64,000 bases of DNA from Leifsonia shinshuensis. Lineage in GTDB: Bacteria; Actinomycetota; Actinomycetes; Actinomycetales; Microbacteriaceae. A model generated the notes under the pieces. That model did no database searches. It was not told where the DNA came from and saw only the letters and a list, made by a program, of their open reading frames with translations. Location of the stretch: NCBI RefSeq assembly GCF_031456835.1, contig NZ_JAVDVK010000001.1, positions 3,720,001-3,784,000 of the forward strand, written 5' to 3'. Within the stretch, counting starts at the first letter, position 1. The number at the start of each line of letters is the position of its first letter. This document shows, one piece after another, positions 46,742 to 56,800 of this stretch. The translations under genes and the position numbers were made by a program.

Positions 46742-49700
46742 CTACAGCGTCAGCGCGCGCTGGATGAGCACCGACTGCTCCTGCGCGTGGCGCTTCGCCG
46801 AGCCGGCGGCCGGCGACGCCGACGGCGGACGCGAGACGACGCCGAGCGGGCGCGGGCCGAGCTTGGAGGTCTCCAGGATCATGAACGGCCAGGCGCCCTG
46901 GTTCTCGGGCTCGTCCTGCACCCACACCAGTTCGGCGTTGGGGTAGGAGTCGACGACCGCCTTCAGCTCGGCGCCGGGCAGCGGGTAGAACTGCTCGACC
47001 CGAACCAGGGCGATCTCCGGGTTCGGATTCTTCTCCAGCTCGTTGAGGAGGTCGTAGTAGAGCTTCCCGGCGAGCAGCAGGACGCGCTTCACGGCGCCCT
47101 TGTCGCTGATCCGCTGGTCGTCGATCACCGGCTCGAAGCGGCCGCTCGTGAAGTCCTCGACGTTGCTGGACGCTCCGCGCAGACGCAGCATCGCCTTCGG
47201 GGTGAAGACGACCAGCGGCCGGCGCGGACGCGCGTACGCCTGGCGGCGCAGCAGGTGGAAGTACGACGCGGGGGTCGACGGACGGGCGACGGTCATGTTG
47301 TTCTCGGCGCACAGCTGCAGGTACCGCTCGATGCGGGCGCTCGAGTGGTCCGGCCCCTGGCCCTCGTAGCCGTGGGGGAGGAGCAGCACCAGCGACGAGC
47401 GCTGGCCCCACTTCTGCTCGGCCGAGGAGATGAACTCGTCGATGATGATCTGGGCGCCGTTGGCGAAGTCGCCGAACTGGGCCTCCCACAGCACCAGCGC
47501 ATCCGCCCGCTCCACCGAGTAGCCGTACTCGAAGCCCATCGCCGCGTACTCGCTCAGCAGCGAGTCGTAGATCCAGAACTTGGCCTGGTTGTCGCTGAGG
47601 TTCGCAAGCGGCAGCCACTCCTGGCCGTTGACCCGGTCGTGCAGCACGGCGTGGCGCTGCACGAACGTGCCGCGGCGAGCGTCCTGGCCGGCGAGGCGCA
47701 CCGGGGTGCCCTCGACCAGCAGCGAACCGAGGGCGAGCAGCTCGCCGAAGCCCCAGTCGACGCCGCCGTTGCGGCTCATCTCGCTGCGCTTGTTGAGCAG
47801 CTGCTGCAGCTTCGGGTGCACCGTGAAGCCGGCGGGCGGGTTGTTGAACGCGTCGCCGATCATGTGGATGACCTGCTCGCTGACCGCGGTCGTCTCGGGC
47901 TCGCCGACGTTGTCGTTGACATCCGACTGCACCGGCTTCTCGAGGTCGGCGGAGCTGTCGGCGTCGATCACCGGCGTCGAGTTGGTCTGCGCCGCGTGCG
48001 TCTCCATGAAGGCGCGCTCCAGGCGGTCCTGGAAGTCGCGGTGCGCCTGCTCGTACTCCTCCTCGGTGATGTCGCCGCGGCCGACCAGGGCCTCGGTGTA
48101 GAGGCGGCGGACCGAGCGCTTGGCCTCGATGAGGCTGTACATCAGCGGCTGGGTCATCGACGGGTCGTCGCCCTCGTTGTGCCCGCGGCGGCGGTAGCAG
48201 ACGAGGTCGATGACGACGTCGCGCTTGAACTCCTGGCGGTACGCGAAGGCGATCTCCGCGACCCGCACGACGGCCTCGGGGTCGTCGCCGTTCACGTGGA
48301 AGATCGGCGCCTGGATGGTCTTCGCCACGTCGGTCGAGTAGACCGAGCTGCGGCCCTCGCCGGGGGGCGTGGTGAAGCCGACCTGGTTGTTGATGTTGAC
48401 GTGGATGGTGCCGCCGGTCTTGTAGGCGCGCAGCTGCGACATCTGCATCTGCTCGACCACGATGCCCTGGCCGGCCATCGCCGCGTCGCCGTGGATGAGG
48501 ATGGGCAGCGTCAGGAAGGTGCCCGCCGGGCGGCGGTCCTGCTTGGCGCGGACGATGCCCTCCAGGACGCCGTCGACGGCCTCCAGGTGCGACGGGTTCG
48601 CCGCGAGGTAGACGGGGATCTCCTCGCCGCCGGCGCCCTTGAAGGTGCCCTCGGTGCCCAGGTGGTACTTGACGTCGCCGGAGCCCTGCACGGTGCGCGG
48701 GTCCTGCGTGCCCTCGAACTCGCGGAAGATCTGGCCGTACGTCTTGCCGGCGATGTTCGTCAGCACGTTGAGGCGGCCGCGGTGCGCCATGCCTATGGCG
48801 ACCTCGTCCATGCCGGCCTCGGCCGCGCCCTGCAGGATCGCGTCGAGCAGGGCGATGGTGGACTCGCCGCCCTCCAGGCTGAACCGCTTCTGGCCGACGT
48901 ACTTGGTCTGCAGGAAGGTCTCGAACGCCTCCGCCTCGTTCAGCTTGCCGAGGATGCGCAGCTGCTCGTCGTGGGTCGGCTTCTCGTACGGGCGCTCCAG
49001 CTTGTCCTGGAACCACTTGCGCTGGGCCGGGTCCTGGATGTGCATGTACTCGATGCCGACCGTGCGGCAGTAGGAGTCGCGGAGCACGCCGAGGATGTCG
49101 CGCAGCTTCATCTTGCGCTTGTCGCCGCCGAACTGGCCGGTGACGAACTCGCGGTCGAGGTCCCAGAACGTGAGGCCGTGGTTCTCGATCTCGAGGTCGG
49201 GGTGCGAGCGCTGCTTGTACTCGAGCGGGTCGATGTCGGCCATCAGGTGGCCGCGCACGCGGAACGAGTTGATGAGCTCCTGGACGCGGGCGGTCTTGTC
49301 GACGGCGCTGGCCAGGTCGACGCTGATGTCCGGGTTCCAGTGGATCGGCATGTACGGGATGCGCAGCTCGGCGAAGATGTCCTCGTAGAAGTTGCGCTTG
49401 CCGATCAGCATCTCGTGCACGATCTTGAGGAACTCGCCCGAACCGGCGCCCTGAATGACGCGGTGGTCGTAGGTGCTCGTCAGCGTGATCGTCTTGCCGA
49501 TCGCGAGGCCGGCGAGCGTCTTCTCGCTGGAGCCCTGGAACTCGGCCGGGTACTCGAGGGCGCCGGCGCCGATGATGCAGCCCTGGCCCTTCATGAGGCG
49601 CGGGACCGAGTGCACGGTGCCGATGCCGCCCGGGTTGGTGAGCGAGACCGTGGTGCCGGCGAAGTCGCCCGCGGCCAGCTTGTTGTTGCGGGCCTTGCTC

Positions 49701-50608
49701 ACCAGCTCCTCGTACGCGGCGAGGTAGTCGCCGAAGCGCATCGTGTCGGCGCGCTTGATGCTCGGCACGAGGAGGGCGCGCGTCCCGTCGGGCTTCGGCA
49801 GGTCGATCGCGATGCCGAGGTTGATGTGGGCCGGCGCGACGACGGACGGCTTGCCGTCGACCTCCTCGTAGTAGACGTTCTGGCTCGGGAACTCCTTGAG
49901 CGCCTGGATGAGCGCCCAGCCGATGAGGTGGGTGAAGGAGACCTTGCCGCCGCGGGCGCGCTTCAGGTGGTTGTTGATGACGATGCGGTTGTCGATCATC
50001 AGCTTCGCCGGGATGGTGCGGACGCTGGTCGCCGTCGGGACGGTGAGCGACGCATCCATGTTGGTGGCGAGCGTCTTGGACATGCCGCGCAGCGGCGTGA
50101 TCTTGTCCTCTTCCGCCGCCTCGAGGGTCGCGTTGGGCGCGGTGACCGGGGCGTCGGCCGGAACGGGCTGGGGCTTCGGAGCGACGGAGGTGGTGCGCGC
50201 GACGGGCTGCTGGCCGATCACCGGGATGGGCGTGGTGACGGGCTTCGGCTCGTTCGGGTGGGGCTCGGGGGCGCCGCCCGCGGGCGACACCGGAGTCGTC
50301 GGCGACGTCGGCGTGGTCGGCTCGGACGGGCTCGGGACGGTCGGCTCGGCCGGGCTCGGAGCCGTGGGCTCGGAGGGGGTCGGGGCGCTGGGCTCCGACG
50401 GCGTCGGAGCGGGGGTCTCATCGGGCGACGGGGTGGAGTCGTCCGGCACGGCCGGGTGGTAGTTCTCGAGGATCGGCCACCACGATTTGTCGACCGAGTT
50501 CTTGTCCTGGATGAACTGCTCGTACAGCTCGTCCACCAGCCACTCGTTGGCTCCGAATTCGCCCGAGGAGCCGTCTTCGGTCCCTACTCCGGTCAACTGG
50601 CTCGACAC
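46742..50608 (-). CDS. kgd: multifunctional 2-oxoglutarate dehydrogenase/decarboxylase (KGD)
   Basis: 1288 residues, fusion of an E2-like acyltransferase and an E1 ThDP enzyme, as in mycobacterial Kgd and corynebacterial OdhA. NEWLVDELYEQFIQDKNSVDKSWW opens the chain. Residues 60-125 are a Pro/Ser/Glu/Thr repeat linker with PSAPTPSEP-type units. The E2 part carries DHRVIQGAGSGEFL near 378. The E1 part has GDAAMAGQGIVVEQ (ThDP) near 706 and NINNQVGFTTPPGEGRSS. There is no lipoyl domain; the complex borrows it from pyruvate dehydrogenase. It links the citric acid cycle to succinyl-CoA or succinic semialdehyde and is usually controlled by the FHA protein GarA/OdhI, not seen here. Confidence 0.96.
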   Translation of the reverse strand: MSSQLTGVGTEDGSSGEFGANEWLVDELYEQFIQDKNSVDKSWWPILENYHPAVPDDSTPSPDETPAPTPSEPSAPTPSEPTAPSPAEPTVPSPSEPTTPTSPTTPVSPAGGAPEPHPNEPKPVTTPIPVIGQQPVARTTSVAPKPQPVPADAPVTAPNATLEAAEEDKITPLRGMSKTLATNMDASLTVPTATSVRTIPAKLMIDNRIVINNHLKRARGGKVSFTHLIGWALIQALKEFPSQNVYYEEVDGKPSVVAPAHINLGIAIDLPKPDGTRALLVPSIKRADTMRFGDYLAAYEELVSKARNNKLAAGDFAGTTVSLTNPGGIGTVHSVPRLMKGQGCIIGAGALEYPAEFQGSSEKTLAGLAIGKTITLTSTYDHRVIQGAGSGEFLKIVHEMLIGKRNFYEDIFAELRIPYMPIHWNPDISVDLASAVDKTARVQELINSFRVRGHLMADIDPLEYKQRSHPDLEIENHGLTFWDLDREFVTGQFGGDKRKMKLRDILGVLRDSYCRTVGIEYMHIQDPAQRKWFQDKLERPYEKPTHDEQLRILGKLNEAEAFETFLQTKYVGQKRFSLEGGESTIALLDAILQGAAEAGMDEVAIGMAHRGRLNVLTNIAGKTYGQIFREFEGTQDPRTVQGSGDVKYHLGTEGTFKGAGGEEIPVYLAANPSHLEAVDGVLEGIVRAKQDRRPAGTFLTLPILIHGDAAMAGQGIVVEQMQMSQLRAYKTGGTIHVNINNQVGFTTPPGEGRSSVYSTDVAKTIQAPIFHVNGDDPEAVVRVAEIAFAYRQEFKRDVVIDLVCYRRRGHNEGDDPSMTQPLMYSLIEAKRSVRRLYTEALVGRGDITEEEYEQAHRDFQDRLERAFMETHAAQTNSTPVIDADSSADLEKPVQSDVNDNVGEPETTAVSEQVIHMIGDAFNNPPAGFTVHPKLQQLLNKRSEMSRNGGVDWGFGELLALGSLLVEGTPVRLAGQDARRGTFVQRHAVLHDRVNGQEWLPLANLSDNQAKFWIYDSLLSEYAAMGFEYGYSVERADALVLWEAQFGDFANGAQIIIDEFISSAEQKWGQRSSLVLLLPHGYEGQGPDHSSARIERYLQLCAENNMTVARPSTPASYFHLLRRQAYARPRRPLVVFTPKAMLRLRGASSNVEDFTSGRFEPVIDDQRISDKGAVKRVLLLAGKLYYDLLNELEKNPNPEIALVRVEQFYPLPGAELKAVVDSYPNAELVWVQDEPENQGAWPFMILETSKLGPRPLGVVSRPPSASPAAGSAKRHAQEQSVLIQRALTL

Positions 50609-50683
50609 AGCCGATCGCCCACTCTCTTCGTTGATTCGTCCTGTCCGGGCGGCGTTCGACCACCCGCTTCCATCCGATCCTCA

Positions 50684-50689
50684 AGCCTA
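50684..50689 (-). promoter_or_regulatory. candidate kgd -10 box (TAGGCT)
   Basis: TAGGCT on the minus strand, about 75 bases before the kgd start, in the 135-base gap shared with guaB1. The guaB1 box TAGCGT is 42 bases away on the other strand. Confidence 0.35.
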
Positions 50690-50730
50690 ATCCCATCGAT
50701 ACTCCGGTGCAGGCGCTCAGCCGAGCGGGA

Positions 50731-50736
50731 TAGCGT
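50731..50736 (+). promoter_or_regulatory. leaderless-type -10 box (TAGCGT)
   Basis: TAGCGT ends 7 bases before the ATG at 50,744 of the guaB1 gene; no ribosome site lies between. Confidence 0.5.
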
Positions 50737-50743
50737 TATTCCC

Positions 50744-52183
50744 ATGCAGTTCTATGGAACATCGCCGCGCCACGACCTCACCTACTCCGACGTGTTCCTC
50801 GTGCCGTCGCGCTCCGACGTCACGAGCCGTCTCGACGTGTCCCTCGCCCCCAACGACGGCACCGGTGCGACCATCCCGATCGTCTCCGCGAACATGAACT
50901 CGGTGACCGGCAAGCGGCTCGCCGCCACGCTCGCGCGCCGCGGCGGTCTCGGAGTGCTGCCGCAGGACATGCACCTTCAGGACCTCGACGAGGCGATCCG
51001 CTGGGTGAAGGCCCAGCCGGTCGCGTTCGACACCCCGTACGACGCCCGCCCGGAGGAGTCCGTGGCCGACGTGCTGCGCCGCATCCCGCCGGTGGAGGGC
51101 CACGGCATCGTGGTGAGCGACGCGGCGGGCGCGTACCTCGGCTGCCTCGCGGCCGTGCAGCTCGGCTCGGCCCTGCCGGACGCCCGCATCGGAGACCTGC
51201 TGCACGGGGCGCTCACCTCCCTCGACGCGGAGGACCTCACCGACGGCCGGGCTGCCTTCCGGGTGATGGATGCGGCGGGGCTCGAGTTCGCCCCGGTGCT
51301 CGACCACGGCCGCGTGGTCGGGACGCTGTCGAAGCGCAGCGCGCTGCGCTCCACCATCTACACGCCCGCCCTCGACTCCCATGGCCGCCTGCGCGTCGCC
51401 GCCGCGGTCGGCATCAACGGCGATGTCGCGGGCAAGGCGAAGGCGCTCGCGGCCGCAGGCGTCGACGTGCTCGTCATCGACACGGCGCACGGCGACCAGG
51501 ACGGCATGATCCGCGCCATCCGCATCGTCAAGGAGCTCGGCCTCGGCCTGCCGATCGTCGCGGGGAACGTCGTGACCGAGCAGGCGGTGCGCGACCTCGT
51601 CGCGGCGGGCGCGGACATCCTCAAGGTCGGTGTCGGTCCCGGCGCCATGTGCACCACGCGCATGATGACCGCGGTCGGGCGTCCGCAGTTCTCCGCGGTG
51701 CTCGAGACCAGCGCCGCGGCACGCGAGCTCGGCGCCCACGTCTGGGCCGACGGCGGGGTGCGCTACCCGCGCGACGTCGCGCTGGCGCTCGCCGCGGGCG
51801 GCGCCTCCGTGATGATCGGGTCCTGGTTCGCCGGCACGATCGAGGCCCCCGGGCAGCTCGACCGGGATGCGAAGGGCGCGCTGTACAAGGAGAGCTGGGG
51901 CATGGCCTCCACCAAGGCGGTCAAGGGCCGGTTCGAGCGGCTCGACGCCTACGAGCTCGCCCGCAAGGAGCTCTTCGCGGAGGGCATCTCCAGCTCCCGC
52001 ATCTACCTGGACCCGCTGCGTCCGTCGGTCGAGGACCTGCTCGACATGATCACCACGGGCGTCCGCAGCTCCTTCACCTACGCGGGCGCACGGTCGCTGG
52101 CCGAGTTCCACGAGCGCGCGCTCGTCGGCATCCAGTCGGCGGCCGGCTACGAGGAGGGCAAGGCGCTCCCCGTCAGCTGGTAG
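50744..52183 (+). CDS. guaB1: IMP dehydrogenase-family protein GuaB1 (probable GMP reductase)
   Basis: 479 residues with the IMPDH/GMPR barrel and a CBS pair inserted after about residue 95. Catalytic loop: VGVGPGAMCTTRMMT (Cys in CTT), preceded by VLVIDTAHGDQDGMI and followed by WADGGVRYPRDVALALAAGG. MQFYGTSPRHDLTYSDVFLVPS is the start typical of the GuaB1 branch. In mycobacteria GuaB1 works as a GMP reductase rather than IMP dehydrogenase, in purine salvage. I assign by similarity; the reaction direction is not proved by sequence. Confidence 0.88.
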   Translation: MQFYGTSPRHDLTYSDVFLVPSRSDVTSRLDVSLAPNDGTGATIPIVSANMNSVTGKRLAATLARRGGLGVLPQDMHLQDLDEAIRWVKAQPVAFDTPYDARPEESVADVLRRIPPVEGHGIVVSDAAGAYLGCLAAVQLGSALPDARIGDLLHGALTSLDAEDLTDGRAAFRVMDAAGLEFAPVLDHGRVVGTLSKRSALRSTIYTPALDSHGRLRVAAAVGINGDVAGKAKALAAAGVDVLVIDTAHGDQDGMIRAIRIVKELGLGLPIVAGNVVTEQAVRDLVAAGADILKVGVGPGAMCTTRMMTAVGRPQFSAVLETSAAARELGAHVWADGGVRYPRDVALALAAGGASVMIGSWFAGTIEAPGQLDRDAKGALYKESWGMASTKAVKGRFERLDAYELARKELFAEGISSSRIYLDPLRPSVEDLLDMITTGVRSSFTYAGARSLAEFHERALVGIQSAAGYEEGKALPVSW

Positions 52184-52214
52184 CCCCGGCCGCCCCGTCC
52201 CCATGCGCGCGACG

Positions 52215-52272
52215 GCGGCGCCGCGGAACGAGTGCGGTGCGTCGAGCACGCGCATACGTTCCGTGGCGCCGC
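52215..52272. terminator. bidirectional terminator between guaB1 and the MFS gene
   Basis: GCGGCGCCGCGGAACG (52,215-52,230) pairs with CGTTCCGTGGCGCCGC (52,257-52,272): 16 bp with a single G-T pair. The 26-base loop can itself pair partly. It lies between convergent genes. Confidence 0.7.
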
Positions 52273-52288
52273 AGTCGCGGACAGACGC

Positions 52289-53716
52289 TCAGCGCCGGCG
52301 CACCAGCAGCGTGACCGCGCCGCCGACGATCGCGAGCACCGCGACTCCGAGGAACAGCAGCAGGAATCCGCCGGCCGCCGCGTCGGTCGCGCCGCTTCCC
52401 GCCTCCAGCATCGAGGAGGTGCGGGCGGAGGCGATCCCGCCGAGGACCGCGAGTCCGAGCGCGCCGCCGATCTGCTGCGCGGTGTTGACCAGGCCGCTGG
52501 CGAGACCCGACTCCGACTCCGGCACGCCGCGGACGGCGAGCTGGGTGACGGTGACGAAGGAGGCGCCCAGTCCGAGACCGATCACGATGCTCGGCAGGAT
52601 GAACCCGGCGACGAACCCGGTGCCGCCCGCCAGGGCGAACCAGACGACTCCGGCGGCGAGCACGACGAGCGCACCGGCCAGCGTCGGGCGCAGCCCGGCC
52701 CGGGCGACGACGGCGGGGACCACGCCGGCGATGGCGACGAGGGCGACGGCGAGCGGCAGCTGGCTGAGTCCGGCCGCCAGCGCATCCAGGTGCAGCACCT
52801 CCTGCAGGTAGACCGAGAGCGCGAAGAACAGCGCGACCGTGGCGCCACCGACCAGCAGCATCACGATGTCCCCGGCGAGGGCGTCGCGGTTGCGGAAGAA
52901 CGAGAACGGCAGCAGGGCGTGCTCGGTGCGGCGCTCGATCAGCACGAACGCGGTGAGCAGGACCACCGCGGCGGCCGCGAGGCCCAGCACGATCGGGTTC
53001 GTCCAGCCGAGCGTGCCGCCCTCGCTGAGCGCTGCGACGGCCGCCGCGAGTCCGAGCGTGGCGGTCGCGGCACCGGCCGCATCCATCCGCTCCGCGCTGC
53101 CCGCCCAGTCGCGGTTGATCAGGAACGGGATGACGACGAGCACGAGGACGCCGACCGGAACGTTCACGAAGAAGACCGCGGACCAGCCGAAGGCGGCGGT
53201 GAGCACGCCGCCGAGCAGGACGCCCGCGGCGCTCCCCATCCCGGCCACGGCACCCCACAGGCCCAGCGCCTTGCCGCGCGCCTCGGCGTCAGGGAAGAGC
53301 TGCGTGAGGAGCGCGAGCGACGCCGGCGCAAGCAGCGCGGCGAACGCGCCCTGCACGGCCCGTGCGCCGAGCAGCATGGTGCCGTTCACCGCGAGACCGG
53401 CGGCGAGCGAGGCCAGCGCGAAGCCCGCCACGCCGACGAGGAACACCCGGCGGTGCCCGAACCGGTCGGCGAGTCGGCCGCCGAGCAGGAGCAGGCCGCC
53501 GAAGGGGAGGACGTATGCGGTCACCACCCAGGCGAGCGCGGCGGTGTCGAGCCCCAGGGCGGTGCCGACGGTCGGCAGGGCGATGTTCACGATGGAGGCG
53601 TCGAGCACCACCAGGAACTGGGCGAGGGCGAGGACGCTGAGCGCCCACCAGCGGTGGCTGCTGCGGGAGGTGGCGGCGCGCGGAGTCGCGACCACGGGAG
53701 CGGTGTGTGTCGTCAT
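52289..53716 (-). CDS. MFS efflux transporter, DHA2 (14-helix) type
   Basis: 475 residues, about 14 membrane helices. Motif D/1 region LVVLDASIVNIALPTVGTALG, motif A GGRLADRFGHRRVFLVG, and motif C GAVAGMGSAAGVLLGGVLT identify a drug/proton antiporter. The TetR-type regulator gene lies 75 bases upstream on the same strand, and an 18-bp palindrome sits 19 bases before this start. The pump probably exports a hydrophobic toxin or dye; the ligand is unknown. An Arg-rich C-terminal tail (LLVRRR) is intact. Confidence 0.93.
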   Translation of the reverse strand: MTTHTAPVVATPRAATSRSSHRWWALSVLALAQFLVVLDASIVNIALPTVGTALGLDTAALAWVVTAYVLPFGGLLLLGGRLADRFGHRRVFLVGVAGFALASLAAGLAVNGTMLLGARAVQGAFAALLAPASLALLTQLFPDAEARGKALGLWGAVAGMGSAAGVLLGGVLTAAFGWSAVFFVNVPVGVLVLVVIPFLINRDWAGSAERMDAAGAATATLGLAAAVAALSEGGTLGWTNPIVLGLAAAAVVLLTAFVLIERRTEHALLPFSFFRNRDALAGDIVMLLVGGATVALFFALSVYLQEVLHLDALAAGLSQLPLAVALVAIAGVVPAVVARAGLRPTLAGALVVLAAGVVWFALAGGTGFVAGFILPSIVIGLGLGASFVTVTQLAVRGVPESESGLASGLVNTAQQIGGALGLAVLGGIASARTSSMLEAGSGATDAAAGGFLLLFLGVAVLAIVGGAVTLLVRRR

Positions 53717-53734
53717 TGTTCTGCCTTTCGTGTG

Positions 53735-53752
53735 AGTGATTGATCAATCACT
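53735..53752. promoter_or_regulatory. 18-bp palindromic operator before the MFS gene
   Basis: AGTGATTGATCAATCACT is a perfect palindrome between the TetR and MFS genes, 19 bases before the transporter start. The size and position suit a TetR dimer site. It starts inside GTGAGTGA, a sequence also present in the site before the regulator gene. Confidence 0.7.
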
Positions 53753-53791
53753 TTCGGATGCCGGAAAAAGCCGGCTGAATGGATGGTGCGG

Positions 53792-54343
53792 TCAGGGGTG
53801 CCGGATGCCGTTCGTGAGCGTGCGCGCCCACTCCTCGGGGATCTCCTCGAGGCCCGCGGTGACCACGAGGTGGCACAGCTGCCCGTAGGCGATGAAGCGC
53901 TGCACGGCGTCGGGGTCGGCGCCCGAGCGGATGCCGGCGAAGCGGGTGATGCGCGCCAGGCCCCGGCGCAGGGCCTCCCGGATCTCCGGGGTGTCGGAGG
54001 CCGACTGCGCGTGCACCTGGAGCATGAGCAGCGAGCGGTCGGAGATGAGCTCGGCGTACGCGTCGCCCATCCGGTCGAGGATCGCCGTGGGGGTCTCCCC
54101 GTCGGCGGCCCGCGCGCCGTCCTCCAACGCCTGCTCGATGCGCTCGAAGCACCGCTCGAGCGCCGCCACGAACAGGCCCTCCTTGCTCGGGAAGAGCTTG
54201 AAGACGTACGCGGGCGAGATGTCGGCGGCGCTGGCGACCGCTGCGATCGGGGTGCCGAGGTAGCCGCCGACCGCGAAGGTCGCGATCGCGCTGTCGAGCA
54301 CCGCCTCGCGGCGGTCGTCTGCGGTGGAGAGGGTTCGTGCCAT
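53792..54343 (-). CDS. TetR family transcriptional regulator
   Basis: 183 residues. The N-terminal helix-turn-helix spans about residues 13-58 (REAVLDSAIATFAVGGYLGTPIAAVASAADISPAYVFKLFPSKEGLF), followed by an all-helical ligand-binding domain. It is predicted to repress the following MFS gene and itself, because inverted repeats stand before both. Its own start codon abuts one of them. Ligand unknown, probably a pump substrate. Confidence 0.92.
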   Translation of the reverse strand: MARTLSTADDRREAVLDSAIATFAVGGYLGTPIAAVASAADISPAYVFKLFPSKEGLFVAALERCFERIEQALEDGARAADGETPTAILDRMGDAYAELISDRSLLMLQVHAQSASDTPEIREALRRGLARITRFAGIRSGADPDAVQRFIAYGQLCHLVVTAGLEEIPEEWARTLTNGIRHP

Positions 54344-54363
54344 GTGAGTGACTGTACACTCAC
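54344..54363. promoter_or_regulatory. inverted-repeat operator before the TetR gene
   Basis: GTGAGTG and CACTCAC form a perfect 7-bp inverted repeat with a 6-base spacer, immediately next to the regulator's start codon. It shares the half-site GTGAGTGA with the operator at 53,735, so the TetR protein likely controls both genes. Confidence 0.65.
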
Positions 54364-54405
54364 TCTTCTCGACGTGTCAACGATCGCGACGAATTCCGTC
54401 CGGGG

Positions 54406-55443
54406 TCAGGTCCGCCGGGTCGCGTCCTGCACTTCGCCGACCAGCTCCTCGATGATGTCCTCGAGGAACAGCACGCCGGCGGTCGCGCCCTCGCCGTCGA
54501 CAACGCGGGCCAGGTGGCTGCCGGACCGGCGCATGGTGGCCAGCGCGTCCTCCAGGTCGCTGCCGGAGAACACGGTCACCAGGCGGCGGATGCGCTTCGC
54601 GGGCACGGGGAGCTCGAAGCCGGTCTCCTCCAGGTCGAGCACGTCCTTGAGGTGGAGGTAGCCGGTCGGTTCGCCGTCGGCGTCCGGGACGACGTACCGC
54701 GAGAAGCCGTGCTTCGCGACGGCCTTCTCCACGTCCTTCGGCGTGGGGGAGGACGGGAGGGTGACCAGCGCGTCGAGCGCGACGGCGACATCCCGAACCT
54801 TCTTCTCGGTGAACTCGAACGCCGCGGTCAGTGCTCCCGTGCGGTCGGTGAGCACACCCTCCCTCGTCGACTGCGACACGATCGTCGCCACCTCGTCGAG
54901 GGTGAACGTGCTCGCGGCCTCGTCCTTCGGTTCGACGCGGAACAGCCGCAGCACGGCGTTCGCGCTGGCGTTCAGGGCCACGATGATCGGCCGCACGGCA
55001 CGTCCGATGCCGACGAGCGGCGGCGCCAGCAGGAGCGCGGCCTTGTCGGGCATCGAGAACGAGATGTTCTTCGGCACCATCTCGCCGAAGACCACGTGCA
55101 GGAACGAGACGACCACCAGCGCCACGATGAACGCGATGGTGCCGATGACCTCCTCCGACCAGCCGGTCGCGTGCAGCGGCACCTCCAGCAGGTGGTGGAT
55201 GGCGGGCTCCGAGACGTTCAGGATCAGCAGCGAGCACACCGTGATGCCGAGCTGCGTGGTCGCCAGCATCAGGGTCGCGTGCTCCATGGCGAACAGCGCC
55301 GTCTTGGCGCTCCGCTTGCCCCGCTCCGCGAGCGGCTCGATCTGCGAGCGGCGGGCGGAGATGACGGCGAACTCCGCGCCGACGAAGAAGGCGTTGACGG
55401 CGAGCAGCACGACGAGCCACGCGATCCCGGCCCAGTCACTCAT
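54406..55443 (-). CDS. CNNM/CorC-type (hemolysin family) membrane protein A
   Basis: 345 residues. Four helices of a DUF21 domain ([68 protein letters not shown]) are followed by a CBS pair ([52 protein letters not shown]). It lacks the C-terminal CorC/HlyC domain found in its neighbour, so it is the shorter paralogue. CNNM proteins transport or sense Mg2+. The start overlaps the end of the partner gene by 8 bases. Confidence 0.88.
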   Translation of the reverse strand: MSDWAGIAWLVVLLAVNAFFVGAEFAVISARRSQIEPLAERGKRSAKTALFAMEHATLMLATTQLGITVCSLLILNVSEPAIHHLLEVPLHATGWSEEVIGTIAFIVALVVVSFLHVVFGEMVPKNISFSMPDKAALLLAPPLVGIGRAVRPIIVALNASANAVLRLFRVEPKDEAASTFTLDEVATIVSQSTREGVLTDRTGALTAAFEFTEKKVRDVAVALDALVTLPSSPTPKDVEKAVAKHGFSRYVVPDADGEPTGYLHLKDVLDLEETGFELPVPAKRIRRLVTVFSGSDLEDALATMRRSGSHLARVVDGEGATAGVLFLEDIIEELVGEVQDATRRT

Positions 55444-56800
55444 GGGCGGCCCCCTCGCCGTTCGCGCTCTTCCCGTTTCCGTTCTCGCCGACGGGCACCG
55501 GATCCGGCGTGTACCGGATGCGGTCGACGCGCCGGCCGTCGAGACGCTCGACGCGCAGGGTCCCTCCGTCGATGACGACCTCGTCGCCCACCTTCGGCAG
55601 GCGCCCCAGCTCGTTCATGACGAACCCGGCGACGGTCTCGTACGGGCCCTCCTCCGGCACGGTGACGCCGGCGCGCTCCTCCAGCTCGTCGGGGCGCAGG
55701 ATTCCGGGGAACGTGATCGAGTCGCGGCCGCGGATGACGCCGGCGCGCGTGCGGTCGTGCTCGTCCGCGACCTCGCCCACGATCTCCTCGACCAGGTCTT
55801 CGAGAGTCGCGATGCCGGACGTGCCGCCGTACTCGTCGACGACGATCGCCAGCTGGTAGCCGCGCCCGCGCAGCTCGCCGAGCAGGGTGTCCAGGTTCAT
55901 CGTCTCGGGGACGCGCAGCGGGTCGGTCATCAGCGCGGACGCCGGAACGCGGCCGCGGCGCTGCCGGGGCACGGCGACCGCCTGCTTGACGTGCACCACG
56001 CCGAGCACGTCGTCGATGTCGTCGCCGATCACCGGGAAGCGGGAGTACCCGGTGCGCCGGGCCAGCTCGGCGACGGCCTGGGCGGACTCCGTGCGCTGCA
56101 CCGCCTCGATCCGCGGCCGGGGCGTCATGACGTCCGAGGCGTTGCGCGACGAGAACGCCAGCGTGCGGCTGAGCAGCGTCGCCGTGTCCTCCTCCAGCAC
56201 GCCGGCGCTCGCCGAGCGGCGGACCAGGGACGACAGCTCATCGGCCGTGCGCGCTCCCGACAGCTCCTCCTTCGGCTCGATGCCGAGCAGACGGAGGAAC
56301 CCGTTGGCGGTGCCGTTCAGCAGCGCCACGAACGGCCGGAACACGGTGGTGAACACGGTCTGGAACGGGATCACCAGCTTGGCCGTCGCCAGCGGCAGCG
56401 CGAGCGCGAAGTTCTTGGGGACCAGCTCGCCGAGGATCATCGACAGCAGGGTCGCCACGGCGATGGCGACGATCGTCGCGATCGGGGTGACCGCCCCCTC
56501 CGGGAGCCCGGTCGCGGTCAGCGGCCCGCGCAGGAGCGAGCTGATGGCCGGCTCCATCGTGTAACCGGTGAGCAGCGTGGTCAGCGTGATGCCGAGCTGG
56601 GCGCTCGACAGGTGGGTCGACGTGATCTTCAGCGCCGCGATCGTCATGGTGAGCCGCGACTCGCCGCGCTCCCGCCGGGCCTCCAGGTCGCCGCGGTCGA
56701 GATTGACGAGGGCGAACTCGCTGGCGACGAACAGGCCGGTGCCGATCGTGAGCAGCAGGCCGACGCCCAGCATGATCCACTCAGAGAGCACGGCGTTCAC
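55436..56800 (-). CDS. CNNM/CorC-type (hemolysin family) membrane protein B
   Basis: 454 residues from a GTG at 56,800. DUF21 domain ([66 protein letters not shown]), CBS pair ([51 protein letters not shown]) and a CorC domain ([22 protein letters not shown]). First gene of the pair. The two paralogues probably form a heteromer (inference). The true start could be a GTG 9 bases downstream (VLSEWIM). Confidence 0.88.
   Translation of the reverse strand: MNAVLSEWIMLGVGLLLTIGTGLFVASEFALVNLDRGDLEARRERGESRLTMTIAALKITSTHLSSAQLGITLTTLLTGYTMEPAISSLLRGPLTATGLPEGAVTPIATIVAIAVATLLSMILGELVPKNFALALPLATAKLVIPFQTVFTTVFRPFVALLNGTANGFLRLLGIEPKEELSGARTADELSSLVRRSASAGVLEEDTATLLSRTLAFSSRNASDVMTPRPRIEAVQRTESAQAVAELARRTGYSRFPVIGDDIDDVLGVVHVKQAVAVPRQRRGRVPASALMTDPLRVPETMNLDTLLGELRGRGYQLAIVVDEYGGTSGIATLEDLVEEIVGEVADEHDRTRAGVIRGRDSITFPGILRPDELEERAGVTVPEEGPYETVAGFVMNELGRLPKVGDEVVIDGGTLRVERLDGRRVDRIRYTPDPVPVGENGNGKSANGEGAAHE

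Noticed and set aside
45659..50743. Very long plus-strand open frame running into guaB1
   Set aside because: It lies opposite kgd, whose protein has catalytic motifs. Only the part from 50,744 is real (GuaB1).
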